From Anaeramoeba flamelloides (lineage: Eukaryota; Metamonada; Anaeramoebidae), in assembly GCA_027625915.1 (NCBI GenBank), contig JANTQA010000070.1, positions 11,909,001 to 11,973,000 of the forward strand: a DNA stretch of 64,000 nucleotides, read 5' to 3'. The notes under the pieces were generated by a model. That model made no database searches. It was not told where the DNA came from and worked only from the letters and a program-made list of their open reading frames with translations. Position numbers and translations under genes: made by a program. Below are positions 11,808 to 23,732 of the stretch, piece by piece (the stretch's first letter is position 1; every line of letters starts with the position of its first letter).

Positions 11808-12069
11808 TTAGGATGTTCTTTTGTATACTGAGCAGACTCTCATTAAAAACATTTGAGAATCTCAATTACAGTATTTCTTGGTTACTTATTTACTTAACAA
11901 GTGATTACAATTTGAAGAGAAAGGTCATCAATTAAAAAGGAGTAATTTTTAAAAAAAAAGAAGATCTCCAAATTTGTTGAAGTGTTTTTAAAAATTGTGA
12001 CTAAAGCTCGAAATTGTTAATTTTAAAAAAAACAACTTGTAAAAAAAAAGTTAAAAGATAAAATAAAAA

Positions 12070-12102
<33 letters not shown>

Positions 12103-12713
12103 AAAAGGAAAAAAAAGTATGGAATTATTAAGTATTAGCTTACGTTGAAATAATTTTTTAATTTCTGAACCCAATATCCACCATACTCTCAAACCCAAGC
12201 CGTATGCGTTTGAAGAGTGTCCAACGGTACGTCCAAAGCTTGCCCAAAAATTTGAGGAACCGAAAAAAAATAAAAAAGGAACTACCCAAGAAGCAATTGC
12301 AATCAATTTGAAGTGTGAAATCTCTTTTTCCTTTTTTTTAAGTTCTTCTGATCCTTGACCTTTAAAAGAGAAATGGAACTGAATAACGTTATTCAGAAAA
12401 AATACAATATCTGTTGTAACCCAATGGCAAATAAATAACGAGAAAATATTTGCAAAAAACAAAACAATGTAGGCTTGAACAGAAAATGCTTGTTGTGTTA
12501 ATTGAGAAATTGCCTAATTTTGGTTTTTTCAGTTTATCAAAAAAAAGAATAAATTAAAAAAATATTATTATTTTAGATTTTCTTTTTGAAGAAGAAAAAG
12601 AAAAAAGAAAAAAGAACAAAGTAAAAAGAAAAGAGAAATATTAAGTGGCAAGTTTTTACATCTCTATAGTCAATCTGTTTCAATTTTTTTTTAATCTCTG
12701 GAAGAGAAGTCAT
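11808..12713 (-). CDS. Candidate three-exon integral membrane protein, family unknown
   Basis: My splicing model is exon 1 12713-12660 (ATG, MTSLPEIKKKLKQIDYRD, donor GTAAAA), exon 2 12513-12144 (acceptor AATTAG, donor GTAAGC) and exon 3 11860-11808 (ending TCC TAA). Intron phases fit (0, then 1), giving about 158 residues. Exon 2 is clearly richer in GC than its surroundings and encodes two strong hydrophobic segments, AYIVLFFANIFSLF.. and FKLIAIASWVVPFLFFF, with a charged loop EELKKKEKE between them. The HFKLIAIASWVVP stretch is loosely reminiscent of TM4 in cAMP-receptor or Frizzled-like GPCRs, but the product is too short for a full receptor. Exon 3 is the weakest part. I do not recognise the family. 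Confidence 0.45.
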
Positions 12714-13014
12714 GTTTTGAGTCAATACAAAAGAAAATACTTTTTTTTAAAGAAGAAATAGGAATTGAAAAAAATGTTAAATCTTCATTCAAGAACAAAT
12801 CATTTTTTTAGAAATCAACATGGTGGATTTCCAGGTGTGAAATTTTGTTTAATTTTGGTCAAATGTTATTTAAAATAAAATTTCTTGTTATTAATGTGAA
12901 TTGTATATTGTCTTAATAAAATATAAAAACTAATTAAATTTACTCTTTTAAAGGGATTATTATCCAACAATTTGAAATCAAAGATTGAAGTGTACTGTTG
13001 TTGAATATAAATTT

Positions 13015-13230
13015 CATTAGTTCTACAGAGTTCGAATGTCTCTAAGAAATCAATTCGTAAAATAGTAATATTTGTTGATCCCAACAATTAAAAATGCTCT
13101 ATGTTTTTGGAAAAAACCTAAAAATTTCTGGGAAATAATCTGCTTTTCTACAACAAATTTAAAGGTTACAACATCAAGATCAATTCTCTAAAGTTGCAAA
13201 ATTTCAATCTTATATTTGTCTTGAAAGGTA
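13015..13230 (+). repeat. Dispersed repeat E, copy 1
   Basis: Shares GTTCGAATGTCTCTAAGAAA and several following blocks, including ACTACAAATTTTAAGGTT-like and TTGCAAAAT segments, with 56410-56625. It abuts MITE family A at 13233. Non-coding. Confidence 0.5.
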
Positions 13231-13232
13231 GA

Positions 13233-13667
13233 TTACAGTGATCAAAATGATATGTTTCAAAAGACTATAATCTATGTTTCAAAATAAAATCCATACTTTT
13301 TTATCTTCTTGTTTTAATGTAACTTATAATTCACTGCCCAATAGTATATCTAGGCTATAATCAATTCCTTGATTAAAAAAGTAAATTTTAAATTTTTTTT
13401 TCAATTTCTATAAAATTTCATGTTTTTTTGATAAATATTTAATTCTATTTTCATTTGAGATAAATTTGGTAATTTGATCCTTACATTTTTAGAATTTTTT
13501 TTAATAATAGAAATTTAAGAAACCAATATCAGATTTAATTCTTGCTTATTATTCGTTTTTTTGATCATCTGATGTAGAGGTATTTGATAAAATAAGAAAC
13601 ATACTTTTTTTTTTTTCAAACACAGGTTAATACTTTTCTGCATCGATTATTTTGACAATAGTAGTAA
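13233..13667 (+). mobile_element. MITE family A, copy 2
   Basis: Begins TTACAGTGATCAAAATGATA and ends TTTTGACAATAGTAGTAAC, which is the inverted counterpart. The interior blocks follow the same order as the 1320-1786 copy. No ORF. Confidence 0.6.
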
Positions 13668-14979
13668 CTAAAAAAATCAATTAAATTTTTTTTTTTTTAA
13701 CCTTTAGAGTTGGGTAATTTGATGGTTTATTTCATTTTATGGTGGTGTGAGTTTTTTGGAAAAGTTGAATGAAAATACTGATCTTTTTATGCTAAAATTA
13801 ACAGAAAAACAAAAAATTCAAGTATAATTGTAAATGTTGTTTTAGTTTTGTATTGGGGAAAATTATGGTAAAAGTTTTTAATTTTTTTTGAAAAATCATA
13901 TAATATACCAAATTATTGTTTTTACCAATTGTTTCCCAAATACTGGAAAAATAATGATGATTCAACTTGCTATAAAAAAAGGAAACAAAATTAATAACTT
14001 TTTGATTTTTTTAGGTTGAGAGTTATTTTTTGAAATTAAAAAATTCAAAAAAATAGTTACTCATAGAATTTTAAATATGATTTATTAAATACTTTAATAT
14101 TTTTATTTTGGTTTCTTTTTTTTAGATTTGGAATAGGTATAAAATAATAAAAATTTTGAAAATGAGAAATTTTTCAAGGTTTGATAATGTCTTGGCTTAC
14201 ATAATTAGTGAATCAATAACCCCCCCCCCTCCCTAATAATCAAAATATACTATAATTGGGTGTAAATGATATTAGTTGGCCAGGTAGCTGTTAAAAATCG
14301 ATAATAATTCTAATTGCACAATAAATTATTACATTTTTTATAAATGATCACACTATTAAAAATCATAATTCTAGAAAAATTTTTTAATTAAATCCTTTTC
14401 AAAATCTAAAAATAGAAACTCAAAATAATAATATTCCAGTATTAAATAATTCATATTGTGTAGTTCTAAAAGTTAATATTTTTTTTAATTTTTTAATTTC
14501 AAATTTAGACCAATAATTATCAACATAAAAAACCAAAGAATCCATTCGTTTTATTTCCTTTTTATAAAGGCAATTATAACATCAATATTTTTCCAACTTT
14601 TGAGAATAATCTTTATCTAAAAAATCTATTATTAAATGTTGAATTTTTCATAAAAAAATAAATTTTTGAGTAACTACTCCACATTTCACCTCAAATTTAA
14701 GAAAGATATTTTGTAACTTTGGAGTTTTGGTATTGAAAATTCATGCTGTAAATTTATGGAGAAATGTATATTTTTTTCTGAAATTGTTGGGTTTTTTTAC
14801 CAATACAAAGATCATTTTTAATTGATGGTATCAACAATTATCACTACTTGAAGAATCGGTTTTTTCGACGCATTTCAACCGAGTTTGAACTTATACAATT
14901 GTACCCAATAACAACGTACTTGAATCCTAGGCTTCTTATTTGTAAATACAAATCCCTTTATTTTTTTCCAAAACACAAA
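13668..14979. other. AT-rich spacer with an isolated C-run
   Basis: No gene seen. A run of nine C followed by TCCC starts at 14221, unusual in DNA of this composition. Confidence 0.4.
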
Positions 14980-15225
14980 ATTTCAAAAAAATTCGTAATA
15001 TTACCAAATTTTTTTTACTAATTGCATTCCTAATTCATAGTTACTCTTGTGGAGTATTTTACTTAAAATATCAAGCAGTTTACTTTCAAAATTGATATTA
15101 ACTTAAATATACTAATGTGTGGTAATTTAGATTTTACAATAAGAGGAAGAAGAAAAAAAGACACATTATATTTTGAAACACAGATTATAGTCTTTTGAGA
15201 CCCATTATTTTGATCACGATATAAT
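14980..15225 (-). mobile_element. MITE family A, partial copy in minus orientation
   Basis: The reverse complement ends in a block close to the family A terminus: TCGTGATCAAAATAATGG then AAAAGACTATAATCTGTG and TTTCAAAATATAA. Only about half of the element is recognisable. It sits directly against repeat F at 15250. Confidence 0.5.
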
Positions 15226-15249
15226 ATACATCTTCAGTTATTTTTTTTC

Positions 15250-15500
15250 TGTATTTGAGTTTTTTTAGATGAATAAAGTGTTTCCAAAAAATATAGTTAT
15301 TAACTATTCGGGAATATATCCTAGAGTTGAATGTAACAAAAATTCATTTCCATATCCATATAAATTTTTTACCCGAAAATATACCTTTTTTTCTCAGCTA
15401 GAGAAATTTAAAAATCGTACTACTGTTAACAGCAAGAAATACAACAGCCTCAAGATTCTGAAGTTCTGGAATGTTGATTGTATTGTGAATAAACTTTATT
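15250..15500 (+). repeat. Dispersed repeat F, copy 1
   Basis: Block-by-block similarity with 41240-41485: TTTTTTTTAGATGA, AAAATTCATT, a TTTTTTACCC block, CCTTTTTTTCT, and GTAAATAAACTT near the end. A 77-codon frame at 15269-15502 spans it, but copy 2 does not keep it open, so it is probably not a gene. It ends TTAAGGACTATCTG, which resembles the TIR of element B. Confidence 0.5.
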
Positions 15501-15711
15501 AAGGACTATCTGTATTTTATGTTCTGTGAGCATTGAAATACAAAGCAGTAAATATATCAAGACCTTTAAAATATAGTGAATTGAGGGAAAGTCAAAATAT
15601 TGTCAATTTTTAGCAATTTAAGATTTTGACTAAAATCATTTATTGATCCAAAAACTTTTCGAAAAATCCCAACAAAGCAAGGCAAAAATAAAAAGCTTTT
15701 TTTTTTATTAT

Positions 15712-15808
15712 TCGGGAAATGTCACTCCACTTTCTTTTCAAATAGGTGACTACACTCACCGCCTACCCTTACATACTTCAATATAAAGTGGAGTGGCATT
15801 TTCCCAAT
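15712..15808. repeat. Compact GC-richer foldback (hairpin of about 97 bp)
   Basis: GGGAAATGTCACTCCACTTT and AAAGTGGAGTGGCATTTTCCC pair as arms of about 21-24 bp around a 50-base centre. The centre itself has a small hairpin GGTGA..TCACC. GC content stands out from the flanks. It could be a miniature inverted-repeat element or a structured RNA. No second copy was noticed in the window. Confidence 0.6.
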
Positions 15809-16425
15809 ATCATTTTGGAAGTCGAAAATTTTGAGTGAAAAATTTGGATTTGGAAAGTAAATTTTTTTTGACTTCCTCAAAAAAACCTAAATTTTACATT
15901 TTAACAAGATCTATTAACTCAACATTCTTTTGAGTTCATAATTCGTGTTGTAGGTATAAAAGTTAAAAGTCATTGGGTATAAAATTCGAATAATCCTTAA
16001 CCAAGGATTGAATAATAATTGAAGTTTTAATTTGAAATTGAATTTATATTTTTATCTAACTCCAAATTTTCAATTTTATTTTTTCATTATAGTCTAGCGA
16101 AGTGAAGGATATATTTTTTTATCTCTCATTTTAAATCAGAACATAGACCATCAATTTAAATCTAAATGAAAGTCAATAAATTACATTCATTAATTGAATA
16201 ATTCTGATGGTCAAGTCTTGTTTTTGTTATCCCATCCAATTCAATTCAAATTCATTTTTTCACATAAAGTTGTTAAAACAACTAGTTAAGACTGTTTAAC
16301 CTGTATTTAAAAATGAAATTTTTTTTTAATTTGGAGAAAAGACTTATACTAATACATACCACAGAAACCATCAATGCGCAATAAGTGAATATAGTTAAAC
16401 CATTTGAAAAAAGTCTAAACTTTTT

Positions 16426-17218
16426 TTAAGGATTATCTAAAATAAGGCCACTATGGCCTGTATACCAGTTAAAACATCTCTGAAATGGATTCTTTATTTC
16501 ATAATATCCAGAAGAACGATGTAATTTCAAATTTTTAGGAATAGGTAAATTTGACATGATCAGTTTCTTCATTGTCAGCCTTTAAGTGAAAACCACAACC
16601 CAACCATGTTTGTTCTAACTCAATTTTTTCAAAGGCATTGATAAATTGGAAGACAATACTTCAATTAGAACGATCATGGTTGGGTTGTGTACATTGAATT
16701 TATCGAAATGCATATTTTTCTTTGTCATTTTAAAAATAACAACAAAATGAAAAGGGGGAAAGTTAGAAGTGATTTATTTTTTATTTACCATTCATTTTCA
16801 TTGTTTGTTTTTCTCAAATGTGAAAAAGATTTTTTTTATTTTTTTATTGTTTTATTTTTTCATATTTTAAGAATTTTTTTGATCTTATTTGTAAAAAAAT
16901 TTATTAATGTGTTCTTTTCTACAAAAAAAAACACTTTTTTGTTGGAAACAATGAAATTAAATATCGTCAATTTCGCTTTAAAAAGAAAAAGCAATTTCTT
17001 TTTCATTTTTTTGAGGTTGCTAAAAATTAGCTGCGCGGAAAAAATGACAAAAGAATTTAAAAATTCAAAAAATGTTTTTGCCTTTGAAATTTTGCAAAAA
17101 AATTCTGGAAAATTGTGTATTTTAGGTTTCTGGTGAATTGAAAAAGATAAAATGTCTAAAACTGTGATTTTTTAACCCACGTTACCCCCAAAATGACCTT
17201 TTTTTAGATAGTCCTTAA
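16426..17218 (+). mobile_element. TIR element B, copy 1 (about 793 bp)
   Basis: The left end TTAAGGATTATCTAAAATAA and the reverse complement of the right end (TTAAGGACTATCTAAAAAAA) are inverted repeats. Inside, 16590-16617 and 16663-16691 form a second inverted pair built on CACAACCCAACCATG. A 149-codon frame (16687-17136) starts from an apparent ATG but is Phe/Lys/Asn-rich with no recognised transposase motif, so it is not called as a gene. The left 200 bp recur at 31461-31650. Confidence 0.6.
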
Positions 17219-20200
17219 GATTTCGTCAGAATTAAAACTTTGTGTGTTTATAAAGCCAGAACTTTTTAAAAAAAAGTTCTTTTTTTCGGAACGGGGATTC
17301 TACATCATATTTGATTATCTGTTACCTCAATTTATTTAAAATGAAAAACTGTCAAAAAATTTCGTTTCTAAAAAAGTTTTCAAAAATTTCAAATATTTTT
17401 AAAACGACTTTATCAGCTCTTGGTTTTTTTTAATTCCATTGTTTAAAAGTAAATTCATAAAAATAATGAATATAATTGGAAAATTTATCACAAAAAAAAA
17501 GTGAAATGTTTATTGTAAAAAAGTTTAAAAACAAACAATTAAAATTGAAAAAAATTACAAAAAAGTGAAAACAAATTCCATCTTCATTTAAAATTTACTG
17601 AAAAAATCAAGGTTTTTGCATTCAAAATCGAATTGTAGTCACATATACTATTCGTTTGTTAATTGCAAGTTTTCAATTGGAAAAGAAGTAAAAAAAAAAC
17701 CGACTTTGATTTTGATACACAGCTTTAAGGATCTTTGAGTCAGAGTTTTTTCGATTGCGATAAACTGAAGAAATTAAATTCGCTTCTAACGAAAAACTTG
17801 ACCTGAAGAAAGAAAAAATACTCAATTTTGGATATTTAAGTGTTTTTTGTCACTTATTTTTTCAATTTATTGTAATTATTATGCCTTTTGGTTTAATTTT
17901 TTTTAAGTCCAAAAAAGATTATTTTTTTATTACAAAAATTAATTTTCCATCTCTAAAAAATACTTTTTCTCTAAATGCAAATGAGAAAAATGGAAAATTA
18001 ATGTTAGTTGTTTTTGAATAACTCTTTTGTTTCGAAAAAGATCACGAGCAAATTGTTTTCAAATTGAAAATTTTTATCAAAGTGTGTGACAAAACTGATT
18101 CACTAACCACAAATTAGAGTTAGCTTTAAAAATTATGACTTTTTTATAAATTTCATTTTGAGGAAGGTAGAATATTACTTTTTAACTTCTTTTTTCCAAA
18201 ATAGTTTGTCAAGCCCTTTTTCAGCACAAGAGTTACTATTTTTTTCAAAATTTGTCATTTGCTGAATTACGACTTGATCTTGAGAAAAGCAAAAAATAGC
18301 TAAAAACCTCTTGCAATTTCGACAATTGGTAGTCAAAAATTAAGATACAGTTGACCTTTAAAAGAGGTTGAGTGTGTTCCTCTTTTGATATTAAATATTT
18401 TTGGGTAATACTTATCAATACTGGAGTTTTTCCTTTTTCTCAAAATATTCTCAACAATTGATTAATCTCAAATTCTCGTTTTTTGCAAGACAAACGAGTG
18501 GAAATTATTCCACTTCCCATCGTTGAAGGTCAAAATCTTCAATTAAAATTTTTTTGACGTAAACAGAATCCATCATAAAAACCTTTCGATACACTCGACT
18601 CTCATAAAAAATTCGTATTGGGGATCAAACGAATTTAAGGAGTTGATTGTTGGTTTGGTATTGAAATCAATGATACAAGAAATTAGAACAAATCAAAGTT
18701 AAAAAGAAAAGTTTCCTGAATATGATTGCAAATAAAAATGTCAATTGTTACACAGAAATTTGAATTCTCAAGACAACATTGACTTGATTTAACTGCAATC
18801 CATCAAATACTAATTTTTTTTGATTATAGTAAATTAGAGAAAGATTGGAAGAAATTTGATAAAAAGTTGTGTTTTGAGAGTTGGTGTTTGCTATTCTTTA
18901 TTTTCACACTTTTTGGAAAATGAAATTTTTTATAATTTGTTACTCAAAAAGAATTTCCTTACTATTGTGAATTGTCAAAACAAAATGAATCTTCAACGAA
19001 CCAAATAACAAGAATTTTCATTTCTTGGTTCTCAAACTTATTAAAAAATTCGTTTTGTATTATTCTCAAAATGAAAGATTATTTTGGAAAATAACTCCGA
19101 AAATTTTTCCCTTTTGGTCAATAAAGTTTTATTCTTTTTCATTTATGAAGACTGAGCGGAACATACACCATGCCCCATCATTTTTTTTGCATCTTAGATT
19201 GGACAGTTTCTGAAAATCTATTTTCTTAGTTGAAGGTTTTACAGTATAGGTGGATTTTATTTTTTTAAGGAAGAATTCGAATCAAAAAATTAGAGTCTCC
19301 TGATTTATGATGAAATTTGTTCAGGTATTAAGAAGACTGTCTATTCATCAAAAAGAAATAAAATTTTTGGTTGGTTTTATTAAATTTGCAAACTTTGTTT
19401 GAAAAAAATTTCGTTTCTATGTTAATTTCATTAGTCCAAAGAATTTTGATCTTTTTTTAGGATTTAACCAACCCAAAATTCTTTCTCGTTTTCTAGCCAA
19501 TGTCAAATAATACACACATGGAATTGAAACTAAAAATTCCAAAGATTTTTAGAATTTATTGGTATTTAATAAAATTGCATCACTTTGTCAACCCTTAATT
19601 GCACAACCCAATTTTTCGTCTAAAGAAGTGATTTTTTTTTAACTTTACGGATCTTTGAAATTTAAAAAGGGAGCAAATAGGAACTGAATGACTTTTTCTA
19701 TATCTGAAAAAATATTCGTTCATTTATGATTCTTAGTTTACCCAAAATATGGAAATGTGTCTCATAAAAAGGGCCCATTCAAATAAAGAGAGATCATTAA
19801 TTTCAACCAATTTCTGAGAACCTAATTGTCTCAAAAAAAGAGGAAAATGAAAAGGAAAATTTTTCTCATTTATTCAGAAAAGATAACAATTATTTTTTGC
19901 AAATTTTTCACCTTCCAAAAAAATGGTTTCTTAAAACCAATAAACTGACAAACAGATTGTGAAAAAAACCAATACTCAAATAAATTAAATAAAGTTGTAG
20001 TAACTCTTGAGTAATTTCAAATACTTTTTGTAAAAAAGGGATTTTTATTCAAAAGAAGTTAAAAAAACCAATCTACTATTAGTTTGATTTTCCTTTTTCT
20101 TAATTATCTGTTTCCTTCATGAAAAAAATTGTGTTAAATTCGAAAAAAGAAAAAAATCAATTTTATGTGGAAAATTTACAAAAAGAAGAATAGAAAAGGA

Positions 20201-20809
20201 AAAAATAACTTTTCCAAAAAGTTTAACAAAGCAAATGGTGTTCGAAAAAACGATGTTCTTAGCTGTAAATCGTTTTTGGGTAAATACTAATTTGTTTAAA
20301 AAATCGAAAAACCTCTTCAAGATTACTAGTCTTAAAAAAACCAAAACACAATGGAAATAACACTTCGCCTATTCACTTTAGAAAATTGAAAAAAAAATTC
20401 AAGTAGGAAATTTCTGATCATTTCAGAACATTTGAAAAAAAAAAAACAGAATATTTTTTTGCAAAGATGAAAAATCTGAAAAATTTGATGCCAAAAGAAA
20501 TATATACGATTACTCAATAACCTCCTGATCTAAAAAAATGAAAAAATTTTTTCTAATTTCAATTTGTAACTGATCGATATTATCAAATTTATTTTTATTT
20601 TTTTAGTTTCTTTTTTGATTTTTAACTTTTTTCCTTCAACTTTTTCAACCAAAACAGACCACTTCCACCCAGGCGTTTTTAGGTCCACGAATTCTTTATT
20701 ACAATTCTTTTCAGTTCGAAAAAATTTTCTAAAAAAAAAAAAAAAAAAAAAAATAATCATCCAAACATTAAAAGGGAATTAGAAAAAGAATTTTTTCTTG
20801 CAAAATAAC
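17219..20809. other. Long gene-free stretch upstream of the Rxt3-like gene
   Basis: No confident gene. One patch on the minus strand, about 20560-20745, is coding-like: it reads GWKWSVLVEKVEGKK in a long frame after a T-run and AG resembling a 3' splice site. No start codon or family could be assigned. The rest is AT-rich with short scattered frames. Confidence 0.4.
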
Positions 20810-23008
20810 ATGTTCCAATATGGAAAGAATAAAAGCAAACCAAAACCCCAAGTTGCCGGGCCGTTTTTGTACCCGGACACGACGCTTGTTGATCTCTTTA
20901 CGGAGGTCCCTGATTATATCCTTCAGAATTACAAAATAACCTTTTTTGTGCCCTTTGCGGAGCTTAATTATGACAACGAAAAAGTCCAACAGCGCTGGAT
21001 CTGGGCGAATGGAAACAAATACCATTACTCGTCTGACGTTGTCTCCATCCTCATCCACTCTTCGCTGTTTATACCAAACAAAACTGCACACCAGCTGGAG
21101 GGCATCCTTGTCAAGTTTACGGTTTTGAAGGAATTAGTTCCGAAATTTGTCATGAAGCGGAAAAACGGGATCAGGTCAAGGTATTCTGCAAAAAAGAAAG
21201 GCAAGTGCGTCCAAGTTGTCAGCACTACGCTCGTGCATCGTTGTGATCAAAAGCCCACGAAATTTGTCACGATCCCAGAATTTGCTGATTCGCTCAACAA
21301 AAAGCTGGAAGTGAACCCACCACAAAACGAACGAAAAAGAAATTTCCACCATTTGCAGAGCCAAAACCGAAACCAAAGACAAAATACCACTGAAAATAGT
21401 AGCCACGTGGATGGTGGGGAACTCAAACAAGACAATTTGGGCAGCAATCAAAATTCGCGAAAATTTGGAAAAAAAATTAAAAAACTACAAACAGAAGAGC
21501 AATTGCCAATCCAAAACCGGGGCCAGAACAAAATTAGAAACGAAAATTTAAATCAAAACATCAATTTCGAATTTCAAAACAACAAACAGCAAGCGTTTCC
21601 GAATTATACTTTTGTTAACCAAGTCACAAATTTGAATCCTTACCAGAACAACACAATTATGAACACAAACAACCAGCTTGCGGGGATTGGCGATCAAAAC
21701 AGCAACCCGCTTCTTGCAAATTCCTACAATTTTTTCCTTCACCAGAACAATTTCCAGAAGGATCCCAATAACCGTTACGGGGGCAGAAATCATGAAAATG
21801 AACAAAGCAAAATTAACTATCTAACTGTCGAAAATTTTCAAAAATTGAATGCTCCTTTCAACAAAAATACGAATTCTAACCAATTACAAAATCTGAATTA
21901 CCATTTGAACCCAGAATTCCAAACGAACGAAAATAATGGTGCCAAGAGCAAACAAAGCGTGGAGAACAGCATTCATAATCGGAATATAATTGGGAACGAA
22001 AAGGGCTTTCACAAAAGCAACCAAAAGTTTCAAGACAAGATCCTAATTAAGAATCAAAGCTATTTTGAATCTGGCACGCACTCTGAAGATGATCTGCCCG
22101 AGTTTAGTAATAAAATCACACATAAAAATCTCAATGAGAATTTAAAAATGCAGCTTTTGTCCACAAATTCAAAAAAGAAAAAGAAGAAGATTAAAAAAAA
22201 ATCAAAAAATGGAAGATTTAAATCGAAAAAAAAAGAATTTGGAAAAAACAATAAGATTGTGAATGATGAGGAGGACGAACACCAAGACGAATCTAGCGGA
22301 GACGGGAGTGATGACGAAGGAGAGTATCATTGGTATAATTATCAAAATAAAAATGGCTTTGACTATCTAAAAAAAAAACGAAAAAAAAAAAAATTGATTT
22401 CCAAAATTATTCAAAAATCCTTAGAACGAAACCATTTTGTGAACGATGAAAAAAAACCTTTTCACAACAATGTATTTTCAAATAATAGCATTTTTGATTT
22501 GTTTGAAAACTTGGAAAAAATCCAAAACCAACAAAAGGCTCCAAAACCCCAATTTTTGCAAGTTAGTTTATTATTTTCTCTGTCAAATGACCCATGCTTA
22601 TCATATAACCCCGATTTTGCCTTTAACAACGAATTGCAAAACAACAACAACAACAACAACAACAATAATAACAATAATAGCAACAACAATAAGTCAACAA
22701 TTGAGATCTTTTTATCAAAAGTGTTATATTTAGAATCATCAAAACAAAGATTTGAACTCTCTCTAAACCAAAGTGGGCTTTTCCAGATATACCGAATTAA
22801 AAGACCGTCTTCACACAACTTAACTTCAATGCGCGACAAAGGAGAAATTCCAATAAATAAAATAGATAAGATCCTAATAAAAAATGATTTGTCTTGGGAG
22901 GACATCTGTTGGGACAAAAAAAATGTTACATTCAAAGATTTTAAAATTTCACCAACTAAAATGTTTTGGTATGATAGAATCAAAATTTTGGACAAAAATA
23001 TCCTTTAA
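20810..23008 (+). CDS. Rxt3-like histone deacetylase-complex protein with long low-complexity tail
   Basis: I start at the ATG at 20810 (MFQYGKNKSK); the frame is open slightly further up, but only from a TTG. The product is 732 residues. Residues about 20-142 resemble the Rxt3 domain: a tyrosine-containing segment, SSDVVSILIHSSL (74-86, compare the family's YtDDSDvvavliHsG), LKELVPKFVMKR, and NGIRSRY at about 119-125 (compare the family's nGirSRsw). In yeast, Rxt3 is a subunit of the Rpd3L deacetylase complex that represses transcription. The rest is Asn/Gln-rich and basic, with an acidic patch near 484-505 and a poly-Asn tract near 609-628. The last 100 residues (RFELSLNQSGLFQIYRIKR) may be the family's distal strand segment. 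Single exon. It is GC-richer than the surroundings. Assignment is by motif only. Confidence 0.65.
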   Translation: MFQYGKNKSKPKPQVAGPFLYPDTTLVDLFTEVPDYILQNYKITFFVPFAELNYDNEKVQQRWIWANGNKYHYSSDVVSILIHSSLFIPNKTAHQLEGILVKFTVLKELVPKFVMKRKNGIRSRYSAKKKGKCVQVVSTTLVHRCDQKPTKFVTIPEFADSLNKKLEVNPPQNERKRNFHHLQSQNRNQRQNTTENSSHVDGGELKQDNLGSNQNSRKFGKKIKKLQTEEQLPIQNRGQNKIRNENLNQNINFEFQNNKQQAFPNYTFVNQVTNLNPYQNNTIMNTNNQLAGIGDQNSNPLLANSYNFFLHQNNFQKDPNNRYGGRNHENEQSKINYLTVENFQKLNAPFNKNTNSNQLQNLNYHLNPEFQTNENNGAKSKQSVENSIHNRNIIGNEKGFHKSNQKFQDKILIKNQSYFESGTHSEDDLPEFSNKITHKNLNENLKMQLLSTNSKKKKKKIKKKSKNGRFKSKKKEFGKNNKIVNDEEDEHQDESSGDGSDDEGEYHWYNYQNKNGFDYLKKKRKKKKLISKIIQKSLERNHFVNDEKKPFHNNVFSNNSIFDLFENLEKIQNQQKAPKPQFLQVSLLFSLSNDPCLSYNPDFAFNNELQNNNNNNNNNNNNNSNNNKSTIEIFLSKVLYLESSKQRFELSLNQSGLFQIYRIKRPSSHNLTSMRDKGEIPINKIDKILIKNDLSWEDICWDKKNVTFKDFKISPTKMFWYDRIKILDKNIL

Positions 23009-23732
23009 CATTTTATAATCAATTCTTTCACATTAAATACAAATATTTACGATTACTATTATTATTTTTATTTTTATTATTATGATTATTATTATTTATC
23101 TTCTTATGATGATTATTATTATGATTATTATTATGAATTTTCTTATTATCATTGTCATTACGCCCATACCTCTTTCCCCATTTCATTTTTTTCCTGTTTT
23201 AATTTATTAGCGTATTTGATTTTATTGGTTTTATTAATTTTCATTATTTTTTCATGATTTTTGACTATTACTCACTATTTAATTTTTTTTCTTTTTTCCT
23301 CTTTTATTTTTCACTATTTATATTTATTTTAATTGTTTTTTAAATTGTTTTTTTTCTTTTTTATTATACTTCAATTCTGTTTTTCCTTTACCATCCCCCC
23401 CCTATTATTATTTCTTTTGATTTTTTATTTTGATAAATGTAATAAATTTGTTAAAGAATTTTTACAAACTTATTTTTTTATTTATAAATATTATTATTTT
23501 TAAATTTATTTTGTTTTTTCTATTTTTTTTTACAAATCAAAACTATTTTTTATAATTATTAACCTTTTCTTTAAAAGCATTAAACAACCCAAATATCAGT
23601 CTTTCGGGTTTTGTGAAGCTTGTCAAGATTTTGAAATATTTAAGTTAATGAACTTTTTGTTTTGATTTTTCTATTACCCTATTCCATGCTGGTGGACAAA
23701 AAATTTACTTATTAAAACAGGTAATAACCAAG
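23009..23732. other. 3' flank rich in ATT/ATG triplets
   Basis: After the Rxt3-like gene, 23040-23150 holds imperfect ATTATT/GATTATT triplet repeats. A C-run is near 23392. No gene seen. Confidence 0.5.

Noticed and set aside
12001-12143. C-terminal poly-Phe end of the 153-codon frame
   Set aside because: It is translation of an intron T-run beyond a good GTAAGC donor at 12143.
13025-13045. A tRNA T-loop (GTTCGAATG)
   Set aside because: No acceptor stem or anticodon arm fits around it, and the sequence is part of dispersed repeat E.
16687-17136. 149-codon plus-strand frame in element B
   Set aside because: Mostly Phe, Lys, Asn and Ile with no transposase motif; the related element at 31.5 kb lacks it.
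20798-20809. Start of the Rxt3-like protein at TTG, giving MQNN before MFQYG
   Set aside because: A TTG start is unlikely in a nuclear gene, and an ATG lies 12 bases downstream.
22446-22995. Other-frame ORFs across the poly-Asn tract of the Rxt3-like gene (poly-Thr and poly-Leu)
   Set aside because: These are shadows of the CAA/AAC triplet tract.
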